Origin: Microbacterium sp. MYb62
GTDB lineage: Bacteria; Actinomycetota; Actinomycetes; Actinomycetales; Microbacteriaceae
Length of the DNA stretch: 64,000 nt
NCBI RefSeq assembly: GCF_002979475.1
Contig: NZ_PCOY01000004.1
Location: forward strand, 62,001-126,000
Direction of reading: 5' to 3'
The notes under the pieces were generated by a model. The model was not told the origin of the DNA, did no database searches, and saw only the letters and a list, made by a program, of their open reading frames with translations. This document shows positions 52,405-60,854 of the stretch, in pieces. The translations under genes were made by a program, and so were the position numbers. The stretch's first letter is position 1. Each line of letters opens with the position of its first letter.

Positions 52405-53519
52405 GCCCTTCCTCCGGCCAGAGCGCGGGAGATCAGCCCCTGCAGCAGCAGCATGCGCTCGGGGATCATCGCGACGACGACGTGCTCGTCGTCGGCGTGC
52501 GCCCCGCCTCCGACGGCACCGAGGCCGTCGAGGGTCGCAATCCCGAGGCCCGCGGTGAAGTTGCCGTCGGATGCGCCTCCGACGCTCACGCCCTCGAACG
52601 GCGTGAGCCCGGCGCTTTCGGCGATCGAGACGGCCTCTGCGAACAGGTTCGTCGAGGTCTCGGGCTCCATCGGACGACGGTTGACCCCGCCCTCCACGCG
52701 GACCGACGAGCCGGGCAGGGTCGTCGGGAGGGCACGGATCGCCGCATCCACACGATCCTGCTCGGCGATCGTCCGCACGCGCACGTCGACCGAGAACTCG
52801 GCATCGGCGGGCACGGTGTTCGTGGTGCTGCCCGCTCGCAGGAGCGTCGGCGTGACGCTGGTTCCCGCGGTCGGGTCGCCGAGTCCGGCGACCGCCAGGA
52901 GCAGGTTCGCAGCCTCCACCGCCGCATTCACCCCGCGTTCCGGTTCGAGTCCCGCATGTGACGCGCGTCCGGCGACGTGCACGCGATAGAGCGAGACGCC
53001 CTTGCGCGCGATCTTCAGGGCCCCGTCGTCGGCGGCGGCCTCGAGGACGAACGCGGCCGCGCAGCCGATCGCCTCCTGCTCGATCAGCGCGCGCGAGCTG
53101 GGGGAACCGAGCTCCTCGTCGCCCGTGATCAGGATGCCGATGCCGGTGCGATCCGGCAGCGCCGCCACGGCGTGCAGGGCCATCACGACGCCGGTCTTCA
53201 TGTCGAAGCATCCGGGTCCGCGGAGGATCCCGTCCGCGACCCTGAACGGATGCCGGAGCAGCGACCCGAGCGGCCATACGGTGTCATGGTGGCCGAGCAG
53301 CAGCACCGACGGATCGCCGAAGCGCCACCGCAGATGGGTGCGCCCGTCGATCACGATGCGGTCGGGGGCGACGCCCAGCAACCGTTCCCCGAGCGCGGCG
53401 ACGACATCGGCGCTGCGCGCGACGGCATCGAGATCGTCCGACGGCGATTCGCAGGAGACGAGGGTCCCGATGTCGGCGAGGACCAGGTCGAGGTCGACGT
53501 CGGCCCGCACGGTCATCAC
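52401..53519 (-). CDS. M20-family metallopeptidase, candidate N-succinyl-L-amino acid desuccinylase
   Basis: The 372-residue cytoplasmic enzyme has the ArgE/DapE/carboxypeptidase G2-type fold. Zinc ligands and catalytic residues are visible: GHHDTVWP near residue 77, GPGCFDMKTG near 105, catalytic Glu in TGDEELGS near 134, and a C-terminal His in GGGAHADDEH near 345. A dimerisation domain interrupts at ~180-290. In the known NSAR pathway an M20 enzyme releases the L-amino acid and makes the D-to-L conversion irreversible; it would fill that step here. The GTG start overlaps the upstream stop; ATG 53516 is an alternative. Confidence 0.87.
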   Translation of the reverse strand: MMTVRADVDLDLVLADIGTLVSCESPSDDLDAVARSADVVAALGERLLGVAPDRIVIDGRTHLRWRFGDPSVLLLGHHDTVWPLGSLLRHPFRVADGILRGPGCFDMKTGVVMALHAVAALPDRTGIGILITGDEELGSPSSRALIEQEAIGCAAAFVLEAAADDGALKIARKGVSLYRVHVAGRASHAGLEPERGVNAAVEAANLLLAVAGLGDPTAGTSVTPTLLRAGSTTNTVPADAEFSVDVRVRTIAEQDRVDAAIRALPTTLPGSSVRVEGGVNRRPMEPETSTNLFAEAVSIAESAGLTPFEGVSVGGASDGNFTAGLGIATLDGLGAVGGGAHADDEHVVVAMIPERMLLLQGLISRALAGGRA

Positions 53520-56500
53520 GAGACCTTCGGCGCCGCGCGGACGCCGTGGTGCACGTAGCGCTCACCGCTGGGCAGCGCGTAGAAGACCACGGCGTGCCAG
53601 GCCTGCTCGCCCTCGGGGCGCATCACGAACTCGCCGGGGCGGACGGGCACCAGCGTGTTCTCCTGCACCGGTTCGGGGAGGAGCGCTGCGAGGGGGCCGT
53701 TGAGGGTCGTGCGCATGCGCAGGCCGTCGTCGGTGCGGAAGATCTCGGTGCGGACACCGGCCCGGTCGTAGACACCCTCGAACTCCGAGAAGTCGTCGGC
53801 GAACGGCTCCTCGGGCGGTACGAGCCCCGCGGGGAGCCGCACATCGGCGATCTCGGCGAAGATCTCGCCGAAGAGCGCGTCGTACAGGTCGCGGGTGTTT
53901 CCGCCGTTGGCCAGCAGCGTGACCGCGACTCCCTCGTCGAGCAGGATGCGCAGGAACGAGGACTGTCCGATCGTGTTGCCGTCGTGGCCGACCAGCTTGC
54001 GACCGTCCCAGTCGAACAGGATCCAGCCGACGCCCCAGGCGTCACCGAGCGTGTACGGGTCGGGCATGTCGACCTCGCGCTGCTGCATGCGCTCCACGGC
54101 GGCTTCCGAGAGCACACGGGTGCCGTCGGCGGCGAGCCCGCCGGTGAGGTGCATGCGGGCGAACGCGAGCACGTCGGCCGTGGTGGAGTTGATGAGACCT
54201 GCGGGGCCCATGGATCGGGGGAGCATCCAGGCCGGTGCGAGCTCCGGACCGTCGTCGCCCACCACGGTGTGGCCGCTCGCCGCACGGAACATGATGGCCT
54301 CCTCCGGGAGCGTGGAGGAGTGGGTGAGCCCCAGCGGCGTGAACAGCAGATCGCGCATGGCCTGGTCCCAGGTTTTCCCGGTGACCTTCTCGATCACGCG
54401 CCCGGCCAGGGAGAAGCCGGAGTTGCAATACGACATGGTCGCACCGAGCGGATGGTTCTGCGCGACGCCGTCCAGCAGCGCGACGTACTTCTCGAGCGTG
54501 TCGTCGCCGCGTCCGGTGTCGGTGAAGACGTCGCCGTCGATCCCACTGGTGTGGTTCAGGAGGTGACGCAGCGTCACGGTCCGGGTGATCTCCGGATCGG
54601 AGGACGAGAACTCCGGCACGTAGGAGGCGACGGGGGCGTCGAGGTCGAGGATGCCCTGATCGACCAGCCGCATGATCGCGGTCGTCGTCCACACCTTGCC
54701 CATCGAGCCGATCTGGAAGACCGAGTCGTCGGTGGTCTCGATGCCGGTCCGTATGTTGAGTATGCCGTGATGGGCATATACCGGCTCCTCGCCGAGGCGG
54801 AGGATGCCGAGGGTCGCGCCAGGAACCTTGTGCGCCTCGGCGAGCGTGCTCAGCCGCTGCTGCCAGTGCCGCGCGTCGAGGCGGGCGCGGACGGGCTTCC
54901 CGGCGGGTGGGGCGTACTGCTCGACCCAGTCGATCACGCGCTGCGAGAAGTCGGCGCGGTGCGAGGGAGCGCCGGAGAGCACGAACAGGTGCGAGCCGCC
55001 GGGGTAGAGCACCAGTCGCGTGGGGACGCCGCGCTCGCGCAGCGCCGTGAACCACTGCTCGGCCTGGCCTACGGGGCAGCGATCGTCCGCCGCGCCGTGC
55101 AGGATCAGGGTGGGCGTGGTGACCCGGTCGACCTGCGTGTACGGGGACTGCACGGAGATGCGCTCCTCGTCGCGCCACGGCAGCCCGCCGTTCTCCTTCG
55201 ACGAGAGGTAGTGGCCGAAGTCGGAGGTGCCGCCCATCGAGAGCAGGTCGGTGACGACACCACCGGCGACGGCCGCGGCGAAGCGGTCGTCGCGTGAGGT
55301 GAGGTAGCAGGTCATGAAGCCGCCGTAGCTGTAGCCGGTGACGGCGAGGCGAGCCGGATCCGCGATGCCCTCGGCGACGAGCTGGTCGATCGGCTCGAGG
55401 AAGTCGTTCGCATCGCTGACGCCCCAGCCGCCGGAGACCGCGGAGAAGAACGCGTCGCCGTAGCCGTCGCTGCCGCGCGGGTTCAGGGTGAGGACGGCCC
55501 AGCCGCGGCGCGCGAGCACCTGGTGGTGGGGGTGGATGATGTCGGCCGCGCCGTTCCACGAGTTGTGCGGGCCACCGTGCACATCGAGCAGCAGCGGGAG
55601 GGGCCCGGTGGCGTCGGGATCGCGCCGCAGCCATCCGGTGACGACGGTGCCGTCGGAGATCGTGAAGCGACGCTCCTCGGCGGGGACGAGGTCGAAGTCG
55701 GGCGTCCCGTACTCGGTGAGGACGCGTGTCGTCCCCGCGGCGAGGTCCACGAGCGCGACGTCGCCGAACGACTCCGGTGTCGCGAGGACGATCGCGGCGG
55801 AGGACGCGGCGACCGAGAGCCCCGACACGTTCGCGGTGCCGTCCACGAGCGACACGGCACCCGTGCCGTCCTGCGCCACGCGGTACACGTGCGAGTAGCC
55901 GTTGTCGCGCAGGCAGAACACGATGTCGCCGCCGTCCGTGAACTGCGGCATCCCACCGGGGTAGCCGGGACCGCCCGGCATCACGTTGCGGTCGAGGCTT
56001 CCGGTGATGTTCTGCGCATCGCCGCCGTCGACCGGGAACAGCAGGAGGTCGGCGTTGCCGACCTCGGTGTCGGTGCGTCCGGCCGCGACGACGTGGCGCC
56101 CGTCCGGCGTCCATCCGACGGCGGTGGCCTGCACATCGGCGGAGCTGACCCGCACGGCCTCGCTGTTCGGGTCGGTGGAGGAGCGGACGAACACGGGGAC
56201 CCGCATCGTCAGATCCGCATCGTCCTCGACGCTCGCGGAGTAGGCGAGGAGCGTGCCGTCCGGCGACCAGAACGGGTCGGAGGCGTGCGAGCGTCCGCGC
56301 GTGAGCACGGTGACGCTCCCGGAGGCGACGTCGAGCACGTGCAGCTGCTGGACGAGTGTTCCGAGGTTTCCGGCTCCATCGGCCTTGTAGCCGAGTCGGT
56401 CGGTCGCGGCCGGTGCCGAGCGCCGGGCGAGGATCGTCTCGGCGCCTTCCCCGGGCAGCGCGGCACCGTCGACGGGCGCTGTGAAGGCGAGGCGCGCGCC

Positions 56501-56848
56501 GTCGGGGCTCCAGGCCGGGGCGCCCGCGCCGAGCGGGAGGCTCGTGAGACTGCGCGCCTCGCCGCCTGCGGCCGGGAGGAGCCAGATCTGCCCGGGGCCG
56601 TCCTGCGCTCGTAGGAACGCCAGCTGCGAGCCGTCGGGGCTCCACACCGGCGTCGAGTCCGAGGTCGCGTGGGTGAGCGGGGCGGGGGCGCCGCCGGACG
56701 TCGGCACCTGCCACAGTGCTCGTGTGTCGCGGTCGCCTTCGCGGTCCGTCGTCCGCACCACGAAGGCGATGCGGGAGCCGTCAGGAGACAGGGCCGGTTG
56801 CTCGGGGGTGCGGACGGAGAGCAGGTCGTCGACGGTGACGCGGTTCAT
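53516..56848 (-). CDS. S9 prolyl-oligopeptidase fused to a class C beta-lactamase-like hydrolase
   Basis: One 1110-residue reading frame encodes two serine hydrolases. Residues ~1-650 are an S9 peptidase: a WD40-like beta-propeller with repeated SPDGSRIAF/SPDGSQLAF-type blades, then an alpha/beta hydrolase with nucleophile Ser near 504 (GYSYGGFM), Asp near 588 (GAADDRCP) and His near 619 (GGSHLF). Residues ~655-1110 are a PF00144 domain with Ser-x-x-Lys near 714 (GSMGKVW), Tyr-x-Asn near 806 (SYCNSGF) and GHDGNTIG near 956. No signal peptide is present, so it acts inside the cell. It probably degrades imported, perhaps D-residue-containing, peptides. Confidence 0.9.
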   Translation of the reverse strand: MNRVTVDDLLSVRTPEQPALSPDGSRIAFVVRTTDREGDRDTRALWQVPTSGGAPAPLTHATSDSTPVWSPDGSQLAFLRAQDGPGQIWLLPAAGGEARSLTSLPLGAGAPAWSPDGARLAFTAPVDGAALPGEGAETILARRSAPAATDRLGYKADGAGNLGTLVQQLHVLDVASGSVTVLTRGRSHASDPFWSPDGTLLAYSASVEDDADLTMRVPVFVRSSTDPNSEAVRVSSADVQATAVGWTPDGRHVVAAGRTDTEVGNADLLLFPVDGGDAQNITGSLDRNVMPGGPGYPGGMPQFTDGGDIVFCLRDNGYSHVYRVAQDGTGAVSLVDGTANVSGLSVAASSAAIVLATPESFGDVALVDLAAGTTRVLTEYGTPDFDLVPAEERRFTISDGTVVTGWLRRDPDATGPLPLLLDVHGGPHNSWNGAADIIHPHHQVLARRGWAVLTLNPRGSDGYGDAFFSAVSGGWGVSDANDFLEPIDQLVAEGIADPARLAVTGYSYGGFMTCYLTSRDDRFAAAVAGGVVTDLLSMGGTSDFGHYLSSKENGGLPWRDEERISVQSPYTQVDRVTTPTLILHGAADDRCPVGQAEQWFTALRERGVPTRLVLYPGGSHLFVLSGAPSHRADFSQRVIDWVEQYAPPAGKPVRARLDARHWQQRLSTLAEAHKVPGATLGILRLGEEPVYAHHGILNIRTGIETTDDSVFQIGSMGKVWTTTAIMRLVDQGILDLDAPVASYVPEFSSSDPEITRTVTLRHLLNHTSGIDGDVFTDTGRGDDTLEKYVALLDGVAQNHPLGATMSYCNSGFSLAGRVIEKVTGKTWDQAMRDLLFTPLGLTHSSTLPEEAIMFRAASGHTVVGDDGPELAPAWMLPRSMGPAGLINSTTADVLAFARMHLTGGLAADGTRVLSEAAVERMQQREVDMPDPYTLGDAWGVGWILFDWDGRKLVGHDGNTIGQSSFLRILLDEGVAVTLLANGGNTRDLYDALFGEIFAEIADVRLPAGLVPPEEPFADDFSEFEGVYDRAGVRTEIFRTDDGLRMRTTLNGPLAALLPEPVQENTLVPVRPGEFVMRPEGEQAWHAVVFYALPSGERYVHHGVRAAPKVS

Positions 56849-56867
56849 GAGAGCTCCTATCGGATGG

Positions 56868-57911
56868 TCAGTTCACTGTGTCCGCTGAGAGCGGGGTCGG
56901 TGTTGTGGTCACGGCCGAAACCGGGGTGGTGCTTTGGGAGGTGGGCACAGTTCCGATCGCGGCACCCGCTCCGGTGCCCGCGAAATGGCAGGCGGCCCCG
57001 GCGGCACCGGTCGGGGCCGCCGGCTCGGTGAGCACGCAGATCTGGCGATCGGGGCGTGCGACGGGACCGATCGGGCACCGAGGGTGGAAACGGCAGCCGC
57101 TGGGCGGGGCGTGCGGGTCGGCGGGCTCGACATCGACCGGGGCGAGTGGATCGATCGCCAGCAGGTTGCCGTGTCGCGTCGGCGCGGCCTGGAGCAGATC
57201 CCGCGTGTACGGATGCTGCGGGTCGGCCAGCACCTGCTCGGTCGGGCCGACCTCCACGATCCGGCCGAGATACATCACCGCGATGTGATCGCTCAGGTAT
57301 CGCACGACGGACAGGTTGTGCGAGATGAAGAGCATCGTGAGGCCGAGCTCCACGCGCAGTTCCCGCACGAGGTTGAGCACCGAACCCTGCACCGAGACGT
57401 CGAGCGCGGAGGTGATCTCGTCGGCGATCACGACCTCCGGCCGGGCGGCGAGCGCTCTGGCCAGCGCGATGCGTTGGCGTTGCCCGCCGGAGAGCGCGGC
57501 CGGGAGCGACTGCGCACGGTCGGCGTCGAGGTTCACGAGGTCGAGCAGCCGCGCGACCTCGGCGCGGCGGGCCCCGGTTCCGCGGATGTCCCGGGGGAGG
57601 GCCTCGGCGATCGATTCTCCGATCGTCATGCGCGGGTCGAGCGAGGAGAACGGGTCCTGGAACACCATCTGGATCGGGCGTCGGCGGCGGAAGCTGCGCA
57701 CGTCCACCCCGTTCAGGGTGATCGCGCCCTCGCTGATCGGCGCGAGACCGATGGCGGCGCGGGCGAGAGTGGACTTGCCCGACCCGGATTCGCCGACGAG
57801 CCCCACCACCGACCCGGAGGGGACGCGCAGGGACACGTCGTCGACGGCGGTGAGCCCGGAGCGGTGCGAGCCGTAGCGGACGCTGACCTGATCGAAACGC
57901 AGCTCGCTCAT
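56868..57911 (-). CDS. ABC transporter ATPase, DppF/OppF-like
   Basis: The 347-residue protein has Walker A GESGSGKS at 40-47, signature LSGGQRQR near 155 and VVIADEITSALD near 175. It also has the OppF-type C-terminal extension with the conserved Cys motif in CRFHPRCP near 285. A tail rich in Ala/Thr follows (~320-347) and looks unstructured. It pairs with the ATPase half of the fused protein encoded just upstream, which it overlaps by 4 nt. The S9 fusion gene begins 19 nt downstream with AGGAG. Confidence 0.92.
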   Translation of the reverse strand: MSELRFDQVSVRYGSHRSGLTAVDDVSLRVPSGSVVGLVGESGSGKSTLARAAIGLAPISEGAITLNGVDVRSFRRRRPIQMVFQDPFSSLDPRMTIGESIAEALPRDIRGTGARRAEVARLLDLVNLDADRAQSLPAALSGGQRQRIALARALAARPEVVIADEITSALDVSVQGSVLNLVRELRVELGLTMLFISHNLSVVRYLSDHIAVMYLGRIVEVGPTEQVLADPQHPYTRDLLQAAPTRHGNLLAIDPLAPVDVEPADPHAPPSGCRFHPRCPIGPVARPDRQICVLTEPAAPTGAAGAACHFAGTGAGAAIGTVPTSQSTTPVSAVTTTPTPLSADTVN

Positions 57912-59839
57912 CGCAGGACCGCCTCTTCCTCTTCTGCGGCCGTGGCGATCGCCACGGGCACGGGGGCCTCTTCCGTGAGCGGGTGCCAGCAGGCGACCCG
58001 ATGGTCCGCGGCATCCGAGACCAGCTCGGGGTCGCTCTCGCGGCACAGATCGGTCGCGAGCGGGCAGCGAGCGGCGAACGCGCAGCCGGCGGGGAAGGCG
58101 CCCGGCGCCGGCGGACGGCCGGGGATGACCTTGAGCGGTGCGTCGCGATCGGCATCGAGCTCGGGGACGACCTCGAGCAGCGCGCGGGTGTACGGATGCC
58201 GGGCGCCGGTGTGCAGGTCGGCCGCCGGCAGATCCTCCACGATGCGGCCCGCGTACATCACCAGCACCCGGTCGCACGTCTGCGCGACGACGGCGATGTC
58301 GTGGCTGATCAGCAGGATCGCGGCATCGGTGTCGCGGCGCACACCGGCGAGAAGCTGCAGGACCTGTCGTTGCACCGTGACGTCGAGGGCCGTGGTCGGC
58401 TCGTCCGCGATGATCAGGCGCGGGTGGTTCATGAGTCCCATCGCGATCATGGCGCGCTGGCGCATGCCGCCGGAGAACTCGTGCGGGTACTGACGGGCAC
58501 GACGAGCTGCCGCGGGCACGCGCACCGACTGCAGGCGCTCGATCGCCCGATCCATGGCCTGCTTCCGGGTGATGTCCTGGTGCTCGGAGGCGGCCTCGGC
58601 GAGCTGGGACCCGATGCGTCTGGTCGGGTTGAACGAGGTCATCGGGTCTTGGAACACCATCGCGAGCGAGGTGCCGAGGAGGCTCCGCACCGCGCGGTCC
58701 GAACCCGTGAGCAGCGGGGTGCCGCAGAAGTCCAGTCGTGCGGCGGCGACGTGGCCGGGGCGCTCGATGAGGCGGGCGGCCGCGAGCGCGGTGAGGCTCT
58801 TGCCCGATCCGGATTCACCGACGACGCCGATCGCCTCGCCGCGAGCGACCGTGAACGAGACGCCGCGAACGGGGGTGACCCAGCCGGTCGGCGTGGGGAA
58901 CGAGACGCGCAGGTCGTCGACGAGGAGCACCACTTCTTCGCCGTCGACCTGCGCGGGCTGGGCGGCGCCGGGGCGCGCGATGGTGGGGAGGCGGTGGAGG
59001 CGGCGGGCCGATCGTCCGCCCAGAGCCGCCGCCGCGGTCTCGCCGAGAAGATTGAACGCGAGCCCGGCGACGACCACGGCCACGGCAGGCCCGAGGGCGG
59101 CCGCCGGGTTGAGGTAGATGCGGTTGAGGCCCTCGCCGAGCAGGCGGCCCCAGTCGTACTCGGGGACCTGCACGCCCAGGCCGAGGAACGAGAGTCCGGC
59201 GAAGGCGAGCAGCGCCGATCCCGCGGAGACGGTGGCGTTCACGATGAGCGGTTCGCCGATGTTCGGCAGGATGTGCCGGATCAGGATGCGGAATCGCGAG
59301 ACGCCGGCCACCCGCGCGGCGGAGATGAAGTCGCGGCCGGCGATGGCGGCGGAGAGGGTCTGGGTGAGACGGGCGAACTGCGGCGCCATCGCGAAGCCGA
59401 TCGCGAGCACGGCACCGGTGGAGCCGACTCCGAAGATGACCGCGAAGAACAGGGCGAGCAGCAGGCCGGGGAAGGCGACCGCGATGTTCACGAAGCCGAC
59501 GATCGGGCGGCCGACTCCGCGCGGGAGCACGGACGGGGCGGTGCCGAGGAGCGTGCCGGCGACGACGCCGATGATCACCGCGATCACGGCGAGGACGACC
59601 GAGAGCCGGGTGGCCACCAGCACCCGCGCGAGCACATCGCGGCCGAGGGTGTCCGTGCCCAGCAGGTGGGCGGTGCTCGGCCCCTGCGTGATCGCGGTCG
59701 GATTCAACTGCTCGGCCTGAGCACCCCAGACGATCGGCGCGAAGATCGCGGTGAGCGTGACCAGCAGCACCAGACCGAGAGCGGTGATGCCGAGCGGCGA
59801 GCGGACGATGCCTGACCATGCGGTGCGTGCGGACATCAT
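57908..59839 (-). CDS. Fused DppC-type permease and DppD-type ATPase
   Basis: A 643-residue fusion. Residues ~1-285 are a DppC-like permease with HLLGTDTLGRDVLARV near 57 and the EAA-like loop SAARVAGVSRFRILIRHILP near 185. Residues ~305-643 are an ABC ATPase with Walker A GESGSGKS near 341, signature FSGGMRQR near 455 and an OppD-type Cys cluster (CAFAARCPLATDLC near 590). Fusing the channel subunit to one ATPase fixes their stoichiometry and is less common than the ATPase-ATPase fusions elsewhere in this window. ATG 59839 overlaps the upstream stop; GGGAGG suits the adjacent ATG 59836 better. Confidence 0.9.
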   Translation of the reverse strand: MMSARTAWSGIVRSPLGITALGLVLLVTLTAIFAPIVWGAQAEQLNPTAITQGPSTAHLLGTDTLGRDVLARVLVATRLSVVLAVIAVIIGVVAGTLLGTAPSVLPRGVGRPIVGFVNIAVAFPGLLLALFFAVIFGVGSTGAVLAIGFAMAPQFARLTQTLSAAIAGRDFISAARVAGVSRFRILIRHILPNIGEPLIVNATVSAGSALLAFAGLSFLGLGVQVPEYDWGRLLGEGLNRIYLNPAAALGPAVAVVVAGLAFNLLGETAAAALGGRSARRLHRLPTIARPGAAQPAQVDGEEVVLLVDDLRVSFPTPTGWVTPVRGVSFTVARGEAIGVVGESGSGKSLTALAAARLIERPGHVAAARLDFCGTPLLTGSDRAVRSLLGTSLAMVFQDPMTSFNPTRRIGSQLAEAASEHQDITRKQAMDRAIERLQSVRVPAAARRARQYPHEFSGGMRQRAMIAMGLMNHPRLIIADEPTTALDVTVQRQVLQLLAGVRRDTDAAILLISHDIAVVAQTCDRVLVMYAGRIVEDLPAADLHTGARHPYTRALLEVVPELDADRDAPLKVIPGRPPAPGAFPAGCAFAARCPLATDLCRESDPELVSDAADHRVACWHPLTEEAPVPVAIATAAEEEEAVLR

Positions 59840-60834
59840 GCCTCCCGGATGGTGGAGCGAGGGTCGAGGAGTGCGAGGATCACGTCGATCACCAGGTTCA
59901 CGATGAGCACGCCGATGCCGTAGACGAGGACGATGCCCTGCACGACCGAGTAGTCCTTGGTGAGGATCGACTGCACGATCATGGTGCCGAGGCCCGGCCA
60001 GGCGAAGACGTTCTCGACCAGCACCGTCCCGGCGACCATGCCGGTCAGCAGCAGGCCCGTGAGGGTGAGGGTCGCGGTCATGGCGTTCGGCAGCGCGTGG
60101 CGCGCGTAGATCCGACGCGGCGCGAGGCGCTTCGCCCTGGCGGTGCGGATGAAGTCCTGGCCGAGGACGGAGAGCACCTCGACCCTGATGATGCGCGAGA
60201 ACACCGCGATGGGTGCGACCGCGAGGGCGATCACGGGGAGGACGAGCGAGAACGGGGCGGTGTTGCCGGCGACGGGGAACCAGCCCAGCGAGACCGCGAA
60301 CACGTAGACCAGGCCGACTGCGAGCAGGAACTCCGGGATGGCGGCGAGGATCACGGACCCGGTGGCGAACGCCAGCTCGAGGCCGCGCCGCCGTCCGCCA
60401 CGGGTGAGGACGGCCATCGTCACACCGAGGGGGACGGAGACCAGCAGCACCAGCAGCACCGCGAGCAGGGCGAGTTGGAGAGTGGCGGGCAGCCGGGTGG
60501 CGATGATCGCGGAGACCGGCTGGTTGGTGATCAGGGACGAGCCCATGTCCCCGGTGAAGAGACCGCCGATGTAGTGGAGGTACTGCACGACGAGGGGCTG
60601 GTCGAGGCCGAGGGCGGCGCGACGCGCCTCCACGAGCTCCACCGGTGCGTTCATGCCGAGCGCGGCGCGGACCGGGTCGCCCGGCACCAGATGGATCATG
60701 AGGAAGGCAGCCGTGACCAGCACCCACACCGACAGGACGAACTGCCCTCCGCGCCGGACCAGGAAGGACACCCAGGGGTTGTCCGACCGTGCGGATCTGA
60801 TCAGTATCGCCTGTGTGGCGGTGGTGCTGGCCAT
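59836..60834 (-). CDS. ABC transporter permease, DppB-like
   Basis: A 332-residue membrane subunit with a ~30-residue cytoplasmic N-terminus and the first helix QFVLSVWVLVTAAFLMIHLV. The LVPGDPVRAALG motif typical of DppB lies near residue 50. Five more helices follow, with the cytoplasmic loop RTARAKRLAPRRIYARHALPN near 245. It forms the channel with the permease half of the fusion protein. GGAGAC precedes ATG 60834. The binding-protein gene ends 20 nt upstream. Confidence 0.92.
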   Translation of the reverse strand: MASTTATQAILIRSARSDNPWVSFLVRRGGQFVLSVWVLVTAAFLMIHLVPGDPVRAALGMNAPVELVEARRAALGLDQPLVVQYLHYIGGLFTGDMGSSLITNQPVSAIIATRLPATLQLALLAVLLVLLVSVPLGVTMAVLTRGGRRRGLELAFATGSVILAAIPEFLLAVGLVYVFAVSLGWFPVAGNTAPFSLVLPVIALAVAPIAVFSRIIRVEVLSVLGQDFIRTARAKRLAPRRIYARHALPNAMTATLTLTGLLLTGMVAGTVLVENVFAWPGLGTMIVQSILTKDYSVVQGIVLVYGIGVLIVNLVIDVILALLDPRSTIREA

Positions 60835-60854
60835 CGGCTGTCTCCGGTCTCGGT

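Noticed and set aside
59840..60727. A 296-residue N-terminal extension of the permease-ATPase fusion
   Set aside because: It runs antiparallel-in-frame over the upstream permease gene and is low-complexity Arg-rich; the overlap ATG at 59839 with GGGAGG is the proper start.
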